From an uncultured Chryseobacterium sp. (lineage in GTDB: Bacteria > Bacteroidota > Bacteroidia > Flavobacteriales > Weeksellaceae): a stretch of DNA of 64,000 nucleotides. This document shows positions 15,976-23,907 of the stretch, one piece after another. Each line of letters begins with the position of its first letter. Positions within the stretch are counted from its first letter, which is position 1. The notes under the pieces are model-generated. The model saw only the letters and a program-made list of their open reading frames with translations. It was not told the origin of the DNA and did no database searches. Both the position numbers and the translations under genes were made by a program. The stretch is taken from the NCBI RefSeq assembly GCF_936933875.1, contig NZ_CAKZIK010000068.1, positions 1 through 64,000 of the forward strand. The letters run 5' to 3'.

Positions 15976-18198
15976 TTAGTTTCCGGTTCTGTTTTTAACA
16001 TCATCATTTGCTCCACCAATTTTTCTTACTTTCTGAATTTTTTGATTTCCGAACGTATAAGTTGCCGTGAAAATCAATCTTCTTCTGTATTGGTTTTGAT
16101 CCACAATATTGTAATCGCCGTTGTTCTGATAGCCGATAATTTTGTTTTCTGAAGTATGGAAGACGTCTCTCGCTTGTAGATTAAAAGTCCAGTTGTCTAA
16201 AGTTTTCTTCAAAGAAAGGTTCAAACCGTGGAAAGGTTCCAGTTTTCCTAATTCTATCATCAAGCTTGAAGTGTAGAAATAATTAACTCCCAAGAACCAG
16301 TCTTTTTTGCTGCTTAACCTGATGGTGTTATTTAGATTCAAGCCCATAAATGTAGAGGAGTAGTCGATAACATTGGTGTTGAAGGTTACTTCGTTTTTAG
16401 TATCTGTTGGGTCTCCGCTTACTTGTCCTTTGTAAATATTGTGCCCTACAAAAACACTGTTGTTGGCTGTCCAGATTCCTTTGAAAAATGTTTTCTGCAT
16501 CCCAACTGAAGCCGTCATTTCCTGTTTGTCGCCATAATTGTTTCGGATATATGCTAAAACATTTTCTCCGGTTTGATTATTAATTCCCTGTAACGGAATT
16601 TGTTCTGCAGCATCTTTTACGAAACTGTGGCTCAAATTAAGAAAGTATGCGCTTTTGTACATGTACATCAACTCTTGGTTGTAATAGGTTTCCGGCTTTG
16701 CAAAAGGATTGTTCTGTACATAATTATTGGCTGTTAAATAAATTTTGTTCGGAGCAATTGCCCAAAATGCAGGTCTTTCAATTCTGCTGGAAAAGCTATA
16801 AGAAAAACTGTGATTTTGGCTTGGATTGTAACCAATACTTACGTAGGGTAGAAAAGATTTGTTGTCGCGGTTTATCGTGATGTCTTTATCCAAAACAACG
16901 CCTTCAGATTTGGTGATTTCGTATCTGAAACCTAATTTTGAAGTCCATTTTTCACCAAAATTCTTTTCTAAAGTTACATAAGCGCTCGGAATTTTTTCGG
17001 TGTAAACAAAATGGTTGGATTGATTTGACTCTGTTCCTGTAGGTGGTTTTAAATTAAAAAACTGAGTGTCGCTGTCGGTTTTTGTGTGGTTGTAACTTGC
17101 GCCAAAACTTAAGGTATAATCATTCTTGAATTTTTTGATGTAATCTGCCAAAACTCCATAATTATCAATATTTAATGGCATATCCTGACGAAACTGTTTC
17201 ATTAAATCTACGCGGTTTCTTGCCGCATCCATTTCGTAAGTTGAACCATTTACAATATCCGTTTTTCTGTGAATTAAATAGGATGAACTAAGGCTTAATT
17301 TGCTTCCTTTGTCATCTGTTTTCAGTTCGTAATTAAGGTTAAAAGAATGGTCGTTGGATTTTGAAGTTCCGAAATTTTCAGTCTGACTTCTGTAAATATC
17401 ACCGGTTGTTAAATCCTTGTATTCATTGTACAAATCTGTATGAAGCTCTTTGGACCTGTAAGTGTAATTGTTGTAAGAAAAACCAAGATTTTGTTTTTCA
17501 TTGAGCTCATAATCTATATTAAGATAGCCGCTTAAATTTCTTGATGGTTCATCAATATTTCCTTCGGAAGTTTGGGCAAAATCTGCATTTCCGTTGGAAA
17601 GTTTCAAAAACTGTCTGCGGTTATTGTATGCATTGTTCAAATTGGCGGCAATTCCTAATTTTCCTTTTCTGTAGTTTAAAGTCGCAGCTGCATTCTGACT
17701 GTTAAAATAAGCCTGATTGTTTTCAAATTTCAGGTTTCCGTTCAGTCCGTCTGTTGGTTTTTTCTTCAGAACAATATTAATGATTCCTTGGTTTCCTTCT
17801 ACTGCAAACTCCGAAGACGGAACCGTAATCACTTCAATCCGCTGAATATTTTCGGAAGGCATGGTTTTCATCATTTCTACCACAGCTTCAGGATTCATAT
17901 TGCTTTTTCGGCCGTTGATATAAATCTGCGCATCATTTTTTCCTACAATCTGCAATGTTTTATCGTCGGTAGAAGAAAGAAGTGGTGTTTCTTTCAGCAA
18001 ATCAAACGCGTTAGATCCTTTTGCAATGGGTGAAGCTGCAACCTCGTACACCAAACGGTCGGCTTTTTTCTGAAATACTTTTTTGGTAACAACTACTTCC
18101 TGAATGTTTTGAGTTCTTGATGAATCTTTTTTTGGATTTTCCTGTGCGAAAGCAACCATACCGGAAAGAAGTGCGATTGAGGTGATGAGCGTTTTCAT
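15976..18198 (-). CDS. Outer-membrane beta-barrel protein, TonB-dependent-receptor-like
   Basis: 740 aa. Signal peptide MKTLITSIALLSGMVAFA with cleavage before QEN. A plug-like region (about residues 30-150) includes DRLVYEV, IYINGRKSNMNPEAVVEMM, IQRIEVITVPSSEF and GIINIVLKKK; the rest alternates like a large beta barrel and ends in aromatic-rich strands (RRLIFTATYTFGN). This is the outer membrane beta-barrel family near TonB-dependent receptors; the N-terminal carboxypeptidase-like domain common in Bacteroidetes is absent. The ligand is unknown, and no SusD-type partner is adjacent. The ~160-nt leader contains a terminator-like hairpin. Confidence 0.88.
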   Translation of the reverse strand: MKTLITSIALLSGMVAFAQENPKKDSSRTQNIQEVVVTKKVFQKKADRLVYEVAASPIAKGSNAFDLLKETPLLSSTDDKTLQIVGKNDAQIYINGRKSNMNPEAVVEMMKTMPSENIQRIEVITVPSSEFAVEGNQGIINIVLKKKPTDGLNGNLKFENNQAYFNSQNAAATLNYRKGKLGIAANLNNAYNNRRQFLKLSNGNADFAQTSEGNIDEPSRNLSGYLNIDYELNEKQNLGFSYNNYTYRSKELHTDLYNEYKDLTTGDIYRSQTENFGTSKSNDHSFNLNYELKTDDKGSKLSLSSSYLIHRKTDIVNGSTYEMDAARNRVDLMKQFRQDMPLNIDNYGVLADYIKKFKNDYTLSFGASYNHTKTDSDTQFFNLKPPTGTESNQSNHFVYTEKIPSAYVTLEKNFGEKWTSKLGFRYEITKSEGVVLDKDITINRDNKSFLPYVSIGYNPSQNHSFSYSFSSRIERPAFWAIAPNKIYLTANNYVQNNPFAKPETYYNQELMYMYKSAYFLNLSHSFVKDAAEQIPLQGINNQTGENVLAYIRNNYGDKQEMTASVGMQKTFFKGIWTANNSVFVGHNIYKGQVSGDPTDTKNEVTFNTNVIDYSSTFMGLNLNNTIRLSSKKDWFLGVNYFYTSSLMIELGKLEPFHGLNLSLKKTLDNWTFNLQARDVFHTSENKIIGYQNNGDYNIVDQNQYRRRLIFTATYTFGNQKIQKVRKIGGANDDVKNRTGN

Positions 18199-18220
18199 AA
18201 TGTTGGTTTTTTTTAGGTTT

Positions 18221-18295
18221 TAAAAAGAAAGCCGCAGTTGGTTATAATTTTCGGTATTAGCTTTTGTGTTTGGTATTAGTTTTTGCTGCGGCTTT
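18221..18295 (-). promoter_or_regulatory. Leader hairpin with U-tract, possible attenuator
   Basis: Read on the minus strand, AAAGCCGCAG (18295-18286) and CTGCGGCTTT (18237-18228) form a perfect 10-bp stem around a 48-base loop, followed by TTTCTTTTT. It ends about 23 bases before the start codon of the outer-membrane protein. The leader also has four copies of TATTAG (plus strand: 18255, 18274, 18309, 18320), two of them inside the loop. Confidence 0.55.
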
Positions 18296-18365
18296 ACTTT
18301 AAGATGGTTATTAGTTGGCTATTAGTTTTTGTTTAGTTGTAAGTTTTGTTTATTATTTTACATCA

Positions 18366-18397
18366 CAAAGATATATTATTATTTTAGTATTATGCAA
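18366..18397 (-). promoter_or_regulatory. Promoter of the outer-membrane protein gene
   Basis: Minus-strand TATCTTTG (18373-18366) matches TAnnTTTG exactly, with TTG (18397-18395) 21 bases upstream. This gives a ~160-nt leader holding the hairpin above. Confidence 0.65.
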
Positions 18398-18493
18398 TAC
18401 AAAGTAGTAAAAAATATTTTTAATTTGCTTTAACTTATTGATAATCAAAATGAAAAATTTCAATTAAAATTTTGAGTATATTTTAGAAGACAA

Positions 18494-18512
18494 CAAAAAA
18501 CCCGAATCGGTT
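18494..18512 (-). terminator. Weak terminator after the DUF3817 gene
   Basis: On the minus strand AACC and GGTT form a short stem around GATTCG, followed by a T-run (complement of the A-run 18495-18500). It lies about 80 bases after the DUF3817 stop. The rest of 18398-18595 is AT-rich and shows no gene. Confidence 0.4.
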
Positions 18513-18595
18513 ACATCCAGGTTCAATTTCTATTAAAAGATTTGTCGATATCTAATCACAAGGTCTCAAAAATCTCATTTGCTCAAAGTCACAAA

Positions 18596-18937
18596 TTATT
18601 CTCTATCAAACTGCGCCAGTTTTTTATCCACCCAAATCGTCGCAAAAGGAAAGAATGCAGAAATCAGTGCGAAAACAAAATCTTCATCATCCCATTTGAA
18701 AATTTTTCTCGCCGGAAGAATCAGCAAAAGATAAAGCGTAAAGAATAAACCGTGGATATTTCCGATGGTTGCAATGTAAATGATGGGAAGCAAACCGTCC
18801 TTATCAGTGCGAATCCAAATCATTGCAGAAAAAAGAAAAGCCCAGGAAATCGCTTCCAATAAACATACATTGCGAAACCATTTGATGATTTTTTCCTCAG
18901 GATATTTTGAAAAGAATTTTTCGAGAATATTACTCAT
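18596..18937 (-). CDS. DUF3817 family membrane protein
   Basis: 113 aa, three or four hydrophobic helices (FRNVCLLEAISWAFLFSAM, LPIIYIATIGNIHGLFFTL, FVFALISAFFPFATIWV). The N-G-x-H-G-like core (IGNIHGLFF) is typical of DUF3817, whose function is unknown. It follows nadD by 13 bases, the spacer being a stuttered linker repeat, so it is probably the last gene of the recJ-nadD transcript. Confidence 0.85.
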   Translation of the reverse strand: MSNILEKFFSKYPEEKIIKWFRNVCLLEAISWAFLFSAMIWIRTDKDGLLPIIYIATIGNIHGLFFTLYLLLILPARKIFKWDDEDFVFALISAFFPFATIWVDKKLAQFDRE

Positions 18938-18950
18938 AACTTATTGCTCA

Positions 18951-19553
18951 TTACTTATAAAAAGAACTCCCGTCCAAATATTCAAAAACTTCTGGTGGAA
19001 GCATTGGTCGAACGTTTTTACCTTCTTTAATCATATTGCGGATTTCTGTGGCGGAAAGTTCTACAATTGGTGCTTTTATTAAAGAAATATTTTCGTGCTG
19101 AAGATATTCCGAATCTTTTTTCTCGCCTTCAAAAATTCTTGGATAAACAATGATTTGATGGTTTTTAATCAACGTTTCAGCGTTTTTCCATTTGCCTAAA
19201 CTTTCGAGATTGTCTTCGCCCATAATTAATGAGAAAGAAACATCAGGATATTTTTCGTGAAGATAAGTCAGTGTATCAATCGTGTAACTTGGCTTTGGAA
19301 GCGAAAATTCCACATTCGAAGCGCGCATTCTCGGGTAATTTTTCACTGCTAATTGCACCATGTCAAGACGGTTATTGTCTTTCAACAAAGATTTTTTGTC
19401 TTTAAACGGATTTTGCGGACTCACCACAAACCACAGTTCATCCATATCCGAATTCTCCAAAATATAGTTCGCCAAAATCACATGACCAATATGTATTGGA
19501 TTAAAACTACCAAAAAAAAGACCGATTTTTTTATTATTTAACACAGTTTTCAC
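18951..19553 (-). CDS. nadD: Nicotinate-nucleotide adenylyltransferase
   Basis: 200 aa. Adenylates nicotinate mononucleotide to deamido-NAD in NAD synthesis. GLFFGSFNPIHIGHVILANY carries the nucleotidyltransferase HxGH motif; NPFKDKKSLL and the C-terminal SATEIRNMI (ISxTxxR-type) are present. The first eight residues (MKTVLNNK) precede the conserved KKIGLFFGSF and come from a linker repeat. The start is 3 bases after the recJ stop. Confidence 0.93.
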   Translation of the reverse strand: MKTVLNNKKIGLFFGSFNPIHIGHVILANYILENSDMDELWFVVSPQNPFKDKKSLLKDNNRLDMVQLAVKNYPRMRASNVEFSLPKPSYTIDTLTYLHEKYPDVSFSLIMGEDNLESLGKWKNAETLIKNHQIIVYPRIFEGEKKDSEYLQHENISLIKAPIVELSATEIRNMIKEGKNVRPMLPPEVFEYLDGSSFYK

Positions 19554-19600
19554 AGATTAGTTTGAACTTGGATCTTGGCTCTTTTTACTTGGCTCTTCAT
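19541..19600. repeat. Linker repeats captured in the recJ 3' end and nadD 5' end
   Basis: On the minus strand two copies of AAGAGCCAAG separated by a few bases encode the RecJ tail EEPSKKSQDPSSN, and CTGTGAAAACTGTGTTAAAT spans the nadD start. The same GAGCCAAGAATCA-type unit occurs as non-coding spacer at 15834-15865 and 39720-39745, and CACAGATTTCACAG-type sequence occurs after metH at 45905-45930. Confidence 0.65.
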
Positions 19601-21305
19601 GAAACCTCACATCCCGAATGTTCAAATAATACGTCACATTTCCTTTCCAGTGATTTTCTTCAGCTGTAAAGGCGATGTCGAAAGTTTTCTCGCGGAAATC
19701 ATCTGCATATTTTCCCAGTTTGAAACCAACGCATTCAATATTTCTTCCGGTAGATTCCTGTTTGATGTAAAATTTAAGGTGAGAATTATCTTTTCCCATC
19801 GTTTTCACGTAACCTGAAACTTTCTGATTTTTCAAAACCAAAACAGGTTTCATATTGTGTGGACCGAAAGGTGCTAATTTTCTATGGAAATTGAAGAAAT
19901 CCTTATTCAAATCATCAATTTCGACATCAGAATCTATTGTAATACTGGGTTCCTTCTGATGTTCCTGAATTTTTTGGGCTACCACAGTTTCAAACTTTTC
20001 GCGGAAAGCTTCAAAATTTTCTTTTGCCATCGAAAGTCCGGCTGCAGCTGGATGTCCTCCAAATTTCAAAAATAGAAAAGAACAGTCTTCCAACGCATCA
20101 TGAACATCAAAATCTGCAACAGATCTCGCCGAAGCTACCATTTCTCCATTATTTCCGTCAGTAAAAACGAGGGTAGGTTTGTAATAAGTTTCCGTAAGCC
20201 TTGACGCAACGATTCCAATAACACCTTTGTTCCAGTCCGGTCCGTAAACGATGGTGGTGAAATTCGAAATTTGTCCCGTAGTTTCCACCTGAAGCAAGGC
20301 TTCTGTGGTGCTGCTCATATCCATTTCACGACGTGAATCATTCAAATCCACAATTTCGTTCACGATTTGATGGGCGTGTTTCAAATTATCAGAAACCATC
20401 AGTTCCACAGCAGCTTTTCCGTGCGAAATTCTTCCGGCAGCATTAATTTTTGGGGCGATTTCAAAAACAATATTCGAAATTTCAAACGTCGCGAGTTTAT
20501 CTTCCGGAATCAACATTCTGAGACCAAGATTTCTTGTTTTACGCAAAATTTTCAATCCCTGTTTCGCTAAAACACGGTTTTCCCCCGTCATCGAAACAAT
20601 ATCTGCGGCAATTGAAATCGCCAGTAAATCTGTCAATTCAAAAAGTTCGGCTTCAGGAATTTTGTAAATCGTATTTAAACCCTGACAAAGCTTAAACCCA
20701 ACGCCACAACCTGAAAGTTCCTTGAAAGGATATCGGCAGTCGCTTCTTTTCGGATCCAAAACTGCAACAGCATCCGGAATTTGTTCTCCCGGCAAATGGT
20801 GGTCACAAATAATGAAATCGATGTCTAAACTTTTGGCGTATTCAATTTTATCAATGGCTTTTATGCCACAATCCAGCGCAATAATCAGGCTGAACCCGTT
20901 TTCTTTGGCGAAATCAATTCCTTCAGTGGAAATTCCGTAACCTTCAGAATTTCTGTCGGGAATGTAGAAATCCAGATATTTTTTCTCAACAATTTTGCTG
21001 AGGTAAAGGTAAACCAGCGCAACCGCGGTAGTTCCGTCCACATCGTAATCGCCGTAAACCAATATTTTTTCGCCATTTTCAATCGCCGTAGCAATACGGT
21101 CCACAGCAAGCTGCATATCCTTCATCAGGAAAGGATTGTGGATGTCTCCGGCGTTCGGTTTAAAAAATTCGCGGGCTTTTTGGTAATTGTCGATGCCGCG
21201 CAGAACGAGGATTTTGGATTCAAAAGTTCCAAAACCAAGCGAGGAGCTCAATCCATCAACAACATCTTCATCGGGTTCGGGTTTATAAATCCATTTTTGA
21301 CTCAT
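19557..21305 (-). CDS. recJ: Single-stranded-DNA-specific exonuclease RecJ
   Basis: 582 aa. 5'-3' single-strand exonuclease of recombination and mismatch repair. DHH-family motifs: VYGDYDVDGTTAVAL (motif I), IIALDCGIKA, IICDHHLPGEQIPDAVAVLD (DHH), and the DHHA1 motif FGGHPAAAGLSM; a C-terminal OB-like domain follows. The last 13 residues (EEPSKKSQDPSSN) look like captured linker repeat and not part of the conserved protein. nadD lies 3 bases downstream. Confidence 0.95.
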   Translation of the reverse strand: MSQKWIYKPEPDEDVVDGLSSSLGFGTFESKILVLRGIDNYQKAREFFKPNAGDIHNPFLMKDMQLAVDRIATAIENGEKILVYGDYDVDGTTAVALVYLYLSKIVEKKYLDFYIPDRNSEGYGISTEGIDFAKENGFSLIIALDCGIKAIDKIEYAKSLDIDFIICDHHLPGEQIPDAVAVLDPKRSDCRYPFKELSGCGVGFKLCQGLNTIYKIPEAELFELTDLLAISIAADIVSMTGENRVLAKQGLKILRKTRNLGLRMLIPEDKLATFEISNIVFEIAPKINAAGRISHGKAAVELMVSDNLKHAHQIVNEIVDLNDSRREMDMSSTTEALLQVETTGQISNFTTIVYGPDWNKGVIGIVASRLTETYYKPTLVFTDGNNGEMVASARSVADFDVHDALEDCSFLFLKFGGHPAAAGLSMAKENFEAFREKFETVVAQKIQEHQKEPSITIDSDVEIDDLNKDFFNFHRKLAPFGPHNMKPVLVLKNQKVSGYVKTMGKDNSHLKFYIKQESTGRNIECVGFKLGKYADDFREKTFDIAFTAEENHWKGNVTYYLNIRDVRFHEEPSKKSQDPSSN

Positions 21306-21370
21306 AATCTTACAAAAATAGGGAATTTTTTACAATCTTTTTGGAGCCGGGAACCTGTTTTCCGCTGTAT

Positions 21371-21415
21371 CTTTCTTTTAGGCGCGGCGGCGAAGCCGCC
21401 GCGCCTAAAAGAAAG
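21371..21415. repeat. Perfect 21-bp GC-rich palindromic element
   Basis: Arms 21371-21391 and 21395-21415 are exact reverse complements with a GAA triloop; the inner 11 bp are G/C only, the outer 10 bp mostly A/T. It lies in the spacer between recJ and the ABC-F gene. Flanks (CCGCTGTAT on the left, GATGTCGCTCC then CCAGGGCT on the right) resemble those of a second palindrome at 41091-41119, suggesting a dispersed repeat family. It lacks an independent T-run beyond the arms. Confidence 0.8.
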
Positions 21416-21512
21416 GATGTCGCTCCAACCAGGGCTATGAACGCAGGATTTCAAAGAAAATTCAGTTTTCATACAATCATTCAAACCAAATAATAAAAAA
21501 TTTCAGCAACAA

Positions 21513-21540
21513 AAAACCGCCCAATTTCTTGCGCGGTTTT
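21513..21540 (-). terminator. Terminator of the ABC-F gene
   Basis: Minus strand AAAACCGC / GCGGTTTT stem (21540-21533 with 21520-21513) with a 12-base loop, continuing into T residues; 25 bases after the stop. Confidence 0.8.
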
Positions 21541-21564
21541 GTATTACAAATTCGTAATTCGTCT

Positions 21565-23187
21565 TTACGAATACATTTGCTGCTGAAGTTCTTTAATCTT
21601 TTTGTCAGCCAAATATTCATCGTAAGTCATTGTTCTGTCAATGATTCCTTTTGGCGTTAACTCGATAATTCTGTTACAAACGGTTTGAAGCATTTCGTGG
21701 TCATGAGAAGCCAGCAAAATAGTTCCTTTAAAGTTCGTTAAAGAGTTGTTCAACGTGGTGATACTTTCCAAATCCAAGTGGTTGGTTGGTTCATCCATCA
21801 ACAAAATATTTGCTCTCTGCAACATCATTCGGCTGAACATACAACGCATTTTTTCACCTCCGGAAAGCACTTTACAAGATTTCAAAGCTTCATCACCCGA
21901 GAATAACATTTTTCCAAGGAAACCTCTCATATATTCTTCGTGGCGCTCTTCGTCATTTTTTGTGAACTGTCTCAACCAATCTACAAGGTTGATGTCTTCC
22001 TGGAAGAAATCTGTGTTGTCAAGAGGCATGTAAGACTGTGTCGTCGTAATTCCCCAGTTAAACGTTCCTTTATCAGCTTGAGATTCTCCCGCTAAAATTT
22101 GGAAAAATTCCGTAATTGCTAATGAATTTTTAGAAAGAACAGCAACTTTATCGCCTTTTTTAAGGTTCAAATCGATATTAGAGAATAATAATTCGCCGTC
22201 TTTGGTTTTTTCAAGATCTTTTACATCCAAAATTTGGTCTCCTGCTTCTCTTTCTGTTTCGAAAATAATGGCAGGATATCTTCTTGAAGTAGGTTTAATT
22301 TCGTCGATATTAAGCTTGTCAATCATCTTCTTACGTGCGGTTGCCTGTTTAGCTTTCGCTACGTTAGAACTGAATCTCGCGATAAATTCCTGAAGTTCCT
22401 TTTTCTTTTCCTCAGCTTTTTTGTTGGCTTGTTGTCTCTGTCTTGTTGCTAACTGAGAAGCTTGATACCAGTAAGAATAGTTGCCGGTGTAAAGATTAAG
22501 TTTAGAATAATCCAAGTCTCCGATGTGGGTACAAACGGTGTCCAGGAAGTGACGGTCGTGAGAAACCACGATTACTGTGTTTTCATAATCTGCTAAGAAA
22601 TCTTCTAACCAGGAAATTGTTTCGATGTCAAGGTCGTTGGTAGGTTCGTCCAAAATCAAAACATCCGGATTTCCGAATAAAGCCTGTGCCAAGAGCACTT
22701 TTACTTTGTCTTTGTTTTCTAGCTCGCCCATCATTTGCCAATGCATGTCGTCTTTAATTCCAACGTTGGAAAGCATCGTCATTGCATCAGATTCAGAATT
22801 CCATCCGCCCATTTCGTCATAAATAACTCCCAATTCTCCGGCTTTAATTCCGTCCTCGTCCGAGAAATCTTCTTTTGCATAAAGCGCGTCCATTTCTTCT
22901 TTGATGTCGAAAAGTTTTTTGTTTCCTCTTAAAACCGTCTCTAAAACTGTGTAATTATCGTAAGCAAAGTGGTCCTGCTCTAAAACCGACATTCTTTTAC
23001 CGGGTTCCAAAGAAACATTTCCCGTTGTTGCTTCCTGTTTTCCGGTCAATATTTTTAGGAAAGTGGATTTTCCGGCACCGTTTGCGCCGATAATTCCATA
23101 GCAGTTTCCTTTGGTAAACATAATGTTTACGTCATCGAAAAGCACTCTTTTTCCGAATTGTAATGATAAATTAGATACTGTTAACAT
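21565..23187 (-). CDS. ABC-F family ATPase, YbiT-like
   Basis: 540 aa soluble protein with two ABC cassettes joined by a charged linker (~245-295). ABC-F proteins act on the ribosome in translation or antibiotic protection. Cassette 1 has Walker A GANGAGKST (34-42) and Walker B LILDEPTN, but where LSGGQ is expected it reads ELENKDKVK (155-163). Cassette 2 has LSGGEKMR and LLMDEPTNHLD, but its Walker A position reads VLSKNSLAITEFF (350-362), with no GxxxxGK. Thus only the composite site made of Walker A-1 and signature-2 looks intact. It has its own promoter and terminator. Confidence 0.9.
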   Translation of the reverse strand: MLTVSNLSLQFGKRVLFDDVNIMFTKGNCYGIIGANGAGKSTFLKILTGKQEATTGNVSLEPGKRMSVLEQDHFAYDNYTVLETVLRGNKKLFDIKEEMDALYAKEDFSDEDGIKAGELGVIYDEMGGWNSESDAMTMLSNVGIKDDMHWQMMGELENKDKVKVLLAQALFGNPDVLILDEPTNDLDIETISWLEDFLADYENTVIVVSHDRHFLDTVCTHIGDLDYSKLNLYTGNYSYWYQASQLATRQRQQANKKAEEKKKELQEFIARFSSNVAKAKQATARKKMIDKLNIDEIKPTSRRYPAIIFETEREAGDQILDVKDLEKTKDGELLFSNIDLNLKKGDKVAVLSKNSLAITEFFQILAGESQADKGTFNWGITTTQSYMPLDNTDFFQEDINLVDWLRQFTKNDEERHEEYMRGFLGKMLFSGDEALKSCKVLSGGEKMRCMFSRMMLQRANILLMDEPTNHLDLESITTLNNSLTNFKGTILLASHDHEMLQTVCNRIIELTPKGIIDRTMTYDEYLADKKIKELQQQMYS

Positions 23188-23207
23188 ATAGTTTTGTAAA
23201 TTTGGCG

Positions 23208-23215
23208 CAAAATTA
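23208..23215 (-). promoter_or_regulatory. -7 element of the ABC-F promoter
   Basis: Minus-strand TAATTTTG (TAnnTTTG) 20 bases upstream of the start codon; no clear upstream TTG. Leader of roughly 13 nt. Confidence 0.5.
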
Positions 23216-23370
23216 CGAAAAAAAACGAGTTTTTAAGACATACTGTAAGTCTTTAATTTTAAAGTACTTTTAGTGATAAAATAGTCATAAAAAGTCAGAA
23301 AATTTTGAAATATATAAATAAAATTGTATAATTAAATAAATTCGGCAATTGTAGAAATTTGCAATATCTT

Positions 23371-23829
23371 ATGAAGATAGAGAAGTCGGTAAATATTTTA
23401 AACAAGCGAGCCCGTTTCGAATACGAAATCTTGGAGGAAGCTGAAGCAGGGATGGTTCTTACTGGAACCGAGATTAAGTCGTTGCGTTCTTCCAAAGCAA
23501 GTATAACGGAATCTTTTTGCCAGTTTATAGATGGTGAGCTATATATTATTAACATGATGATTGATGAATATAAGCTTGGAACCTTCTATAATCATAAAAC
23601 CAAAAGAGAAAGAAAACTCTTGCTTCATAAAAGGGAATTGCAAAAGTTTGAAAAAAAACTCAAAGATGTTGGCAATACGATAATCCCTTTAAAACTGTAT
23701 ATCAACGATAAAGGAAAGGCGAAAATCCTCATTGCATTGGGACGTGGTAAAAAACTCTTTGATAAAAGAGAAACTATAAAAGACAGAGAAAATAAGAGAA
23801 ATCTGAACAGAATATTAAAGAAAAGTTAA
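23371..23829 (+). CDS. smpB: SsrA-binding protein SmpB
   Basis: 152 aa. Binds tmRNA and delivers it to stalled ribosomes in trans-translation. Start chosen at ATG 23371 (MKIEKSVNILNKRARFEYEI); a TTG at 23359 would add MQYL only. ILEEAEAGMVLTGTEIKSLR and LLLHKRELQKFEKKL are SmpB landmarks, and the tail DKRETIKDRENKRNLNRILK is the basic helix that enters the decoding site. The tmRNA gene itself is not in this window. Confidence 0.95.
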   Translation: MKIEKSVNILNKRARFEYEILEEAEAGMVLTGTEIKSLRSSKASITESFCQFIDGELYIINMMIDEYKLGTFYNHKTKRERKLLLHKRELQKFEKKLKDVGNTIIPLKLYINDKGKAKILIALGRGKKLFDKRETIKDRENKRNLNRILKKS

Positions 23830-23907
23830 AAAAACTCTGAATATTCTTTGTTTATAAAGAAAATTTATTTTTAATTTGCATTATCAATTATTTAATCATT
23901 TAATTCT

